This document shows positions 1 to 4,353 of a DNA stretch of 5,819 nucleotides, one piece after another; the first letter of the stretch is position 1; each line of letters opens with the position of its first letter. Source of the stretch: an uncultured Lachnospiraceae bacterium (lineage in GTDB: Bacteria; Bacillota; Clostridia; Lachnospirales; Lachnospiraceae); assembly GCA_947174725.1 (NCBI GenBank), contig CAMWKA010000137.1, forward strand, positions 1 to 5,819, read 5' to 3'. The notes beneath the pieces are model-generated. The model saw only the letters and a list, made by a program, of their open reading frames with translations, had not been told where the DNA came from and ran no database searches. Position numbers and translations under genes: made by a program.

Positions 1-79
1 AAGACACAGTCTTACCACTCCATGCCAGAGCAGTTTTACTTCTATGACACTCCTCGTTTTTATCTGATATTAATATTCA
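1..79. other. Left edge, no supportable gene
   Basis: Too short to assign. On the minus strand a GAGGAG (50-55) resembles a ribosome site, but no ATG follows at a proper distance with an open frame. GTG at 16-18 and GTG at 5-7 are open to the edge but poorly placed. On the plus strand, frame 1 is open from base 1 to a TAG at 88-90 (29 codons, ending in a hydrophobic stretch) and could be the tail of a convergent gene. That length is not exceptional by chance. Confidence 0.4.
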
Positions 80-120
80 TTATGTTGTAGCACATTTGGA
101 TTTATTATACAACATAATGA
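77..120. repeat. 13-bp inverted repeat over the 3' end of the COG2509-type gene
   Basis: Arms TCATTATGTTGTA (77-89) and TACAACATAATGA (108-120) are perfect complements around an 18-nt loop. They span the last 12 codons and the TAA stop (80-82). The stem is AT-rich. On the plus strand it is followed by CTTTTT (121-126), the order expected of an intrinsic terminator for transcription from the left. On the minus strand no T-run follows. It may therefore block incoming plus-strand transcription or stabilise the operon's 3' end; neither is proven. Confidence 0.6.
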
Positions 121-1717
121 CTTTTTCTGCAACTTTTACCCCATCTAATGCGGCGGAAGTGATTCCTCCCGCATATCCCGCGCCTTCCCCGCAGGGATAT
201 AGTCCCCTGATATTGCTTTGAAAATCTTCGTCACGGATGATTTTAACGGGGGAAGACGTCCTGCTCTCAATTCCGCACAATATGGTATCCGGCCGGTCAA
301 AACCGCCCATGACCGTTCCAAAATATTGCATGGCATCTTTAAAATCCAGAGAAAGGCTTTCCGGCAGAACACCGCGGATATTTCCCCACAAATACTGTCC
401 CTTTACTTTCGGCGACACTTCGTTCTCCCCGGAGGATTCCGCGGTAAAGTCCGACAACCTCTGTAACACAAGTTTTCCATTTCCCTGTAGATATGCCTTG
501 TGTTCCAGTTCCTGTTGAAAGCGCATGCCATCAAAAACACCCTCACCGTAATCCCTGTGATCTACCGTCACCACGATTGCGCTGTTGGCATTGCCGGAAT
601 CACGCCCATGATAGCTCATTCCATTCACGGCAGTTCTTTCCGGTTCACTGGACGCATTGACAACATATCCTCCCGGACACATGCAGAACGAATAAACACT
701 CCGCCCGCTTTTTACCGTATATGACATTTTGTAATCAGCCGGAGGCAGATGCTTTGTCTTCCAACCTTCTCCGTACTGTACTTCATTGATCAGCTCCTGG
801 CTATGCTGCACGCGTAACCCCACCGCAAAAGGTTTGTGTTCCATTTTGACACCCTGATCATACAATGTAAGGAACGTATCCCTTGCGCTGTGCCCAATGC
901 ACAAGATACAACATCCCGTGCGGATGACTCGTTCCCCTTGGTGGTCCAAGACCTTGACACCGCAAATCCGGTCCTGTCCGGTCACCAGTCCTGTCATCTT
1001 TGTCTCAAAATAAAACTCTGCCCCCATAGCGATCATATGCTCTCTCAGCCTTTTCACAACGACCGCCAAAAGATCTGTCCCGATATGGGGTTTACTCAAA
1101 AACAATATTTCCTCCGGTGCGCCATGCTCCACAAAAGTCTTTAGAATATAATGGATCCGACCGGTCTTATCCTTTACCTGCGTCTGCAGTTTTCCATCTG
1201 AAAAAGTACCGGCTCCGCCTTCACCAAATTGAACATTCGTATTCTGATCAAGGATTCCTTTGTTCCAGAAATCTTCCACTGCCTGTTTTCGCTGCTCCAG
1301 ACTTTTTCCCCGCTCTATCAGGATCGGACGCAGTCCCTGACAGGCAAGCAGATAACCGCACAGCAATCCTGCAGGTCCCGTGCCGATAATAACGGGACGA
1401 TCCTGAAATTGTTCACCCACCGGCATCTCCAGCACAGGCGGCTGATAAACCACCGGATGATATGCTGTAACGAAGCTATTTTTTCCGGATTTCAGAATCC
1501 TTGCTTCCGTCTTCTCATCCGTCAGCGTCACAGCCACACGGTAGATCCAATACAATTTTGGCTTTTTTCTGGCGTCTAAAGATTTTTTCAGGATTCTCCA
1601 GTTGGCAATTTCCTTTGGCGAGATATGCAGAAGTTTTAAAATCTGCTTTTGTAAAAAGCTCGTTTCCTCTTGTTTCTGTTCTGTAATCAATATTTTTATC
1701 TGATCGATCTGTAGCAT
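80..1717 (-). CDS. COG2509-type NAD(P)/FAD-dependent oxidoreductase
   Basis: This 545-aa cytoplasmic flavoprotein belongs to the 'uncharacterized FAD-dependent dehydrogenase' group (COG2509). An N-terminal domain of about 100 residues (QIKILI, KKSLDARKKPKLYWIYRV) precedes the Rossmann fold, as is usual for this group. Then come the dinucleotide-binding GTGPAG at 112-117, E135, the family block FGEGGAGTFSDGKL at 164-177, GHSARD at 275-280, FCMCPGGYVVNASSEP at 344-359, GIESRTSSPV at 482-491 and the C-terminal FAD-binding stretch GLYPCGEGAGYAGGITSAALDG at 505-526. The gene is full length with no frameshift or lost key block. Its substrate is not known from the family. ATG 1717 is preferred because the N-terminus MLQIDQIKI fits the family and no other in-frame start lies upstream. 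Its ribosome site is poor: AAGGGAAAGG ends 13 nt away and a GGG directly abuts the ATG. It follows the HI0933-type gene by 42 nt and probably shares its transcript. The last 12 codons and the stop lie within an inverted repeat. Confidence 0.9.
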   Translation of the reverse strand: MLQIDQIKILITEQKQEETSFLQKQILKLLHISPKEIANWRILKKSLDARKKPKLYWIYRVAVTLTDEKTEARILKSGKNSFVTAYHPVVYQPPVLEMPVGEQFQDRPVIIGTGPAGLLCGYLLACQGLRPILIERGKSLEQRKQAVEDFWNKGILDQNTNVQFGEGGAGTFSDGKLQTQVKDKTGRIHYILKTFVEHGAPEEILFLSKPHIGTDLLAVVVKRLREHMIAMGAEFYFETKMTGLVTGQDRICGVKVLDHQGERVIRTGCCILCIGHSARDTFLTLYDQGVKMEHKPFAVGLRVQHSQELINEVQYGEGWKTKHLPPADYKMSYTVKSGRSVYSFCMCPGGYVVNASSEPERTAVNGMSYHGRDSGNANSAIVVTVDHRDYGEGVFDGMRFQQELEHKAYLQGNGKLVLQRLSDFTAESSGENEVSPKVKGQYLWGNIRGVLPESLSLDFKDAMQYFGTVMGGFDRPDTILCGIESRTSSPVKIIRDEDFQSNIRGLYPCGEGAGYAGGITSAALDGVKVAEKVIMLYNKSKCATT

Positions 1718-1759
1718 CCCTATAACCGTGCCTTTCCCTTGCCGCTGATTCGTTTCTGC

Positions 1760-2986
1760 TTACTGTAATGATACAGCGGCACTTCTACCCGCAAGATATC
1801 CTGTCGCCGCCGCAAAATGAAGATTATATCCGCCGCAGGCTCCTGCGACATTCAGCATCTCTCCCGTTAGATAAAGATGTTCCACAAGTGTCGAGGTCAG
1901 TGTATCATCTACTTCCGCCAAAGGCACACCCCCTGTAGATATCTGTGCATGCCTGTAATCATTTAACTGTTTCACTTTCACACGAAAACATTGAAACCGA
2001 TCCAGCAATGTCTGAAAATCCTGTTCGGATACGGTATCAATGTTCTTTCCCGGGGCAATATTTTGGCTTTTTAGCAGCATTGTTATCAAATTTTTATGTA
2101 AGATACCGGTGAAAAAATCTTCTGCGCTGCGATGTTTCATCCGTTCCCGCCTGGAAACCATCATCCTGTTCCATTCATCCCTTTTCATATAGGGAATAAA
2201 ATTCAGTAAAAAGCAGGCCTGTCTGCCTGCGCGAAATGCTTCTCCCAGATATCTGGTCAACTGGAATACGGCAATCCCGGAAAGTCCCTGATCCGTGATC
2301 TGTAGTTCCCCATCCTCCGTCGCCGTCACAATATCATCTAAGAGCAGTGAGATACGCACATCCGTCCTGATGCCGCTGATCCCTTTAAAATAATCTCCCA
2401 CACAGATCGTCTGAACCAGTGCCGGATCACAGGGCAGAATATGATGTCCCAGCTGCTTACAAAGTGCATAGCCGTTTTTATACTGCTCATCATAAACGCC
2501 TGACATTCCTCCACAGGCCAGAATCACGGCATCTGCGGAGATCTTCTCTTTATGTTCTACGGTTTCTATAACAAACCGGTCATTTTGTTTTTTTATGTAT
2601 CCGGCTTCATAATCCGTCCGGATGACAACTCCCTTTTCTTCCAGTTTCAGCCGCAAACAATTCAGTACTGTAGCCGCCTGCCCGCTCAACGGATAGACAC
2701 AACTGTTTTTTTCTTTTGTCAGCAATCCCAAGTCTTTCCACAAATCTTCCTCGCAGAGACTGTAAGCATCCAATATTTTTTTCAGGCGTTCTACCTCATC
2801 CGTCAGATAAAAATCCTCATGCATCTCCCGGTTCGTCAGGTTGCATCTGCCGCTGCCGGTAAGAAGAAGTTTCTTTCCAATTCTGTTCTGTCTCTCCAAC
2901 AGCGTCACCCTGATCCCCGGCATTGCCGCCCTGATGGCAGCCACCATACCTGACATTCCTCCGCCTATGATTACAATATTTTTCAA
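1760..2986 (-). CDS. HI0933/BaiN-family FAD-dependent oxidoreductase, TTG start
   Basis: This cytoplasmic flavoprotein of about 408 aa belongs to the HI0933 family, often labelled 'NAD(P)/FAD-dependent oxidoreductase', 'BaiN' or 'aminoacetone oxidase'. Residues from the TTG start: dinucleotide-binding GGGMSG at 8-13, ribose-binding E31 ending the second strand, the family block KKLLLTGSGRCNLTN at 38-52, VYPLSGQA at 97-104, a second nucleotide-binding stretch ILACGG near 155-160, STGGVPLAEV at 350-359, and the C-terminal FAD block GEMLNVAGACGGYNLHFAAATG at 375-396. All hallmark blocks are present and the length is normal for the family. The physiological substrate is unknown for nearly all members; bile-acid action of BaiN is not transferable by motif. 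Start choice: GGAGG at 2993-2997 sits 6 nt before TTG 2986. ATG 3004, six codons upstream, abuts a hairpin and has no ribosome site. The stop lies 42 nt before the next flavoprotein gene. Confidence 0.9.
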   Translation of the reverse strand: MKNIVIIGGGMSGMVAAIRAAMPGIRVTLLERQNRIGKKLLLTGSGRCNLTNREMHEDFYLTDEVERLKKILDAYSLCEEDLWKDLGLLTKEKNSCVYPLSGQAATVLNCLRLKLEEKGVVIRTDYEAGYIKKQNDRFVIETVEHKEKISADAVILACGGMSGVYDEQYKNGYALCKQLGHHILPCDPALVQTICVGDYFKGISGIRTDVRISLLLDDIVTATEDGELQITDQGLSGIAVFQLTRYLGEAFRAGRQACFLLNFIPYMKRDEWNRMMVSRRERMKHRSAEDFFTGILHKNLITMLLKSQNIAPGKNIDTVSEQDFQTLLDRFQCFRVKVKQLNDYRHAQISTGGVPLAEVDDTLTSTLVEHLYLTGEMLNVAGACGGYNLHFAAATGYLAGRSAAVSLQ

Positions 2987-2992
2987 CCTAAA

Positions 2993-2997
2993 CCTCC
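2993..2997 (-). promoter_or_regulatory. Shine-Dalgarno GGAGG deciding the TTG start
   Basis: GGAGG on the minus strand with a 6-nt spacer (TTTAGG) to TTG 2986-2984, close to the ideal arrangement. This makes the TTG a better start than the in-frame ATG at 3004, which lies upstream of this site. Confidence 0.8.
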
Positions 2998-3005
2998 ATA
3001 TCATC

Positions 3006-3032
3006 GCAATTTGAGGCTATGACTCAAATTGC
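3006..3032. repeat. Variable hairpin A
   Basis: Inverted repeat with 10-bp arms GCAATTTGAG and CTCAAATTGC and a 7-nt loop. It is the same total length (27 nt) as variable hairpin B. In the minus-strand transcript it ends 8 nt upstream of the GGAGG ribosome site of the HI0933-type gene, so it could affect access to that site. Confidence 0.85.
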
Positions 3033-3033
3033 T

Positions 3034-3060
3034 GATTGAAAAATCTTTGATTTTTCAATC
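3034..3060. repeat. Constant palindrome, copy nearer the HI0933-type gene
   Basis: Perfect inverted repeat with 12-bp arms GATTGAAAAATC and GATTTTTCAATC around a TTT loop (AAA in the minus-strand RNA). It is AT-rich. Identical to 3114-3140 including loop, one base before and four bases after. Confidence 0.9.
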
Positions 3061-3085
3061 TAACCATATGCCCTTCCACAACCTG

Positions 3086-3112
3086 CGAATTTGTGCCACA
3101 GGCACAAATTCG
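3086..3112. repeat. Variable hairpin B
   Basis: Perfect inverted repeat with 12-bp arms CGAATTTGTGCC and GGCACAAATTCG and a 3-nt loop. It is the most stable-looking stem in the gap. Aligned without gaps to hairpin A, it keeps the AATTTG/CAAATT core and swaps three base pairs in a compensating way. Confidence 0.9.
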
Positions 3113-3113
3113 T

Positions 3114-3140
3114 GATTGAAAAATCTTTGATTTTTCAATC
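3114..3140. repeat. Constant palindrome, copy overlapping the BofC-like gene's stop
   Basis: Same 12-bp arms and TTT loop as 3034-3060. Its last base is also the last base of the minus-strand stop codon TAG (3140-3142), so the repeat supplies that stop. Confidence 0.9.
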
Positions 3141-3793
3141 TAACTGGTGTATGTCTCCAGAAAATCAAAAAGTTCCGCATTACCTACGATCAGCTTAAAA
3201 TTCAGGATTTCTTCCACAAGCGCAGCCGTCAGCTGATCCCTGTGGATATCCGTCGTCAATAATACAGTCCTCTTATCTTCGCGGTATACCGTAACGCAAT
3301 CATCCGCAAAAGCAAGATAATAGTAATCCATTACTTCATTGTGATATGATTTTTCTATGGTCACGGACGCTGCCGAAAATACTGTCAATTCCAAACGGTA
3401 CAATCCCTTTTCAATATCAATACTGTCCGGTTGGGAGCAGTAAGATTCCAACACATCATCCAGATCATTGCGGTTCCTGCCGACCCATTCTGCGGGAAGC
3501 ACCGTCTCTGATTGCCTGCGAAGCCCACCCGGATAATTTTCAACGATGATCAGCTCTGTATCTGCAGTCGTTACATCCGATGCGTCTGCCGTAACTGTGA
3601 TGTCTTCCTGTTCTTCCGGCATACCATTTTCCGGATAAGAAACATCCTCTGTATTTTTCGACGGAAGTTCCTGACTGTCGGAATATTCCACATATGGCAC
3701 ATCACGTTCTTCATATCGATATAACAGAATACAAAGCGTGAACATGGCAAGAACCATAACGCAAATCAAGCTGATTCTATAAACCTTCGACAT
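3140..3793 (-). CDS. Membrane-anchored protein with BofC-like extracytoplasmic region
   Basis: This 217-aa protein has a short cytoplasmic tail, one membrane helix (about residues 6-25, SLICVMVLAMFTLCILLY) and an extracytoplasmic remainder, so it is a signal-anchor protein. After the helix comes an acidic, low-complexity linker (about 30-85). Then follows a domain containing LPAEWVGRNRNDLDDVLESY, LYRLELTVFSAASVTIEKSY, YYYLAFADDCVTVYRED and, at the end, ELFDFLETYTS. This order (a 'G-x-x-x-x-dL..L..Y' helix, a strand ending in K-x-Y, a 'YYL..DDxVxVY' strand pair, and a terminal helix) resembles BofC-type proteins of spore-formers. That is a recollected family pattern, not a search result. BofC itself restrains SpoIVB signalling across forespore membranes; that role is not implied here. 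I chose ATG 3793 because AAGGGG lies 5 nt upstream. The frame stays open to an ATG at 3838, but that start lacks a ribosome site and puts the Shine-Dalgarno inside the gene. The stop codon lies inside the downstream repeat. Confidence 0.75.
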   Translation of the reverse strand: MSKVYRISLICVMVLAMFTLCILLYRYEERDVPYVEYSDSQELPSKNTEDVSYPENGMPEEQEDITVTADASDVTTADTELIIVENYPGGLRRQSETVLPAEWVGRNRNDLDDVLESYCSQPDSIDIEKGLYRLELTVFSAASVTIEKSYHNEVMDYYYLAFADDCVTVYREDKRTVLLTTDIHRDQLTAALVEEILNFKLIVGNAELFDFLETYTS

Positions 3794-3798
3794 AATAA

Positions 3799-3806
3799 CC
3801 CCTTCC
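3799..3806 (-). promoter_or_regulatory. Shine-Dalgarno of the BofC-like gene
   Basis: GGAAGGGG on the minus strand, 5 nt before ATG 3793. It fixes the start 15 codons inside the longest open frame. A GC-rich hairpin (arms 3810-3815 and 3823-3828) sits 3 nt upstream of it. Confidence 0.75.
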
Positions 3807-3864
3807 ATGGCCGGAGAATGTTTCCGGCTTTCAGTCATTTTCTTATAGTATCAGCTCAAATAAT

Positions 3865-4353
3865 TTATTTATTCAGTAATATTTCTTTTGCCTTCCTATA
3901 TTTTTCCCTGCGTTTCTTCCTCTTTTCCTCAGATTCCACACCGGGATCCATAGTTCTGGTGTCATCCATGTTGTGTGCCAGATCAGCAAGCTTGACCTGA
4001 CGTGCAATCGGGTCGTCCTTTAATCTTTCAATATATTCCAGATAGGGAGTTTTCGGATCGTGCGTCAGAAGCCGTACGGCCTGTGCCACCTCAGCCGGAA
4101 ACTCCCTTGCGATCACATCAATACCAACGTCCGTATCTTCCACCACATCATGAAGAACTGCCGCGCAGACTGAATATTCATCTTGCATCTGTTCCGCAAG
4201 ATGATACGGATGAAAAATATAAGGCAGTCCTCCTTTATCAAATTGCCCCTCATGCGCCTGATAAGCCATATTGATTGCTTTAATTGTTAACGGTGTATAA
4301 ATCATATCACGCCACCATTCCTTTCGTATACGACAGGATACCGCTTCGCTCAT
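3865..4353 (-). CDS. Small single-domain HD hydrolase, RelA/SpoT-hydrolase-like (candidate (p)ppGpp hydrolase)
   Basis: This soluble 162-aa protein is an HD-superfamily metal-dependent phosphohydrolase closest in motif layout to the N-terminal hydrolase domain of RelA/SpoT and to stand-alone Mesh1-type alarmone hydrolases. In order: AHEGQ (33-37), the HPYHLAEQM block with metal ligand H48, the HD pair H68-D69, catalytic-type E72-D73 in LHDVVEDTD, and KLADLAHN with metal ligand D124. The H-HD-ED-D pattern and the HD-to-ED spacing equal those known in Rel hydrolase domains. No synthetase or TGS/ACT region follows; the C-terminus is a basic helix (KRKKRREKYRKAKE). Predicted role is cytoplasmic removal of pyrophosphate from (p)ppGpp, but related small HD proteins may have other nucleotide substrates. 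The start is uncertain. ATG 4353 overlaps the flippase stop as ATGA, with a weak GGAA 7 nt upstream, which favours translational coupling. An internal ATG at 4305 (MIYTPLTIKA) would remove 16 poorly conserved-looking residues. Confidence 0.85.
   Translation of the reverse strand: MSEAVSCRIRKEWWRDMIYTPLTIKAINMAYQAHEGQFDKGGLPYIFHPYHLAEQMQDEYSVCAAVLHDVVEDTDVGIDVIAREFPAEVAQAVRLLTHDPKTPYLEYIERLKDDPIARQVKLADLAHNMDDTRTMDPGVESEEKRKKRREKYRKAKEILLNK

Larger units (their letters stand above)
3006..3144 (-). repeat. Composite palindromic intergenic repeat, two 59-bp units plus 21-bp linker
   Basis: The gap between the BofC-like gene and the HI0933-type gene is almost entirely occupied by two 59-bp units (3006-3064 and 3086-3144) separated by a 21-bp linker (3065-3085). 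Each unit is a 27-nt hairpin of variable sequence, one T, a 27-nt palindrome identical in both units, and the tail TAAC. The exact direct repeat is 32 bp (3033-3064 = 3113-3144). No copy of the palindrome occurs elsewhere in the window. Transcribed with the operon (minus strand), neither unit is followed by a U-run, so these are not canonical intrinsic terminators. Candidates are a REP/MITE-like dispersed element or an RNA processing/stability structure. Confidence 0.85.

Noticed and set aside
1..55. Start of a further minus-strand operon gene after GAGGAG
   Set aside because: The ribosome-like site has no ATG, GTG or TTG at suitable spacing with an open frame; the nearest ATG (21-23) reaches a stop after three codons.
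1718..1759. Separate promoter or terminator between the two flavoprotein genes
   Set aside because: The 42-nt gap has no hairpin with a U-run and no paired promoter boxes; it only holds purine-rich sequence that may serve as a distant ribosome site.
2552..2953. 133-codon plus-strand open frame antisense to the HI0933-type gene
   Set aside because: It overlaps the conserved FAD-binding N-terminal half on the other strand and its translation shows no domain logic, so it is a shadow of the real gene.
3006..3144. Intrinsic transcription terminators
   Set aside because: The hairpins are conspicuous, but no U-run follows any of them on the minus strand, the direction of all neighbouring genes, and the constant stem is AT-rich.
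3033..3144. CRISPR array
   Set aside because: There are only two repeat copies, with strongly palindromic content between them and no cas gene. The intervening sequence is itself a hairpin plus linker, not a spacer.
3839..3864. Promoter for the BofC-like gene
   Set aside because: TACTAT/TATAAG-like -10 boxes exist in this AT-rich gap, but no TTGACA-like -35 sits at 16-18 nt.
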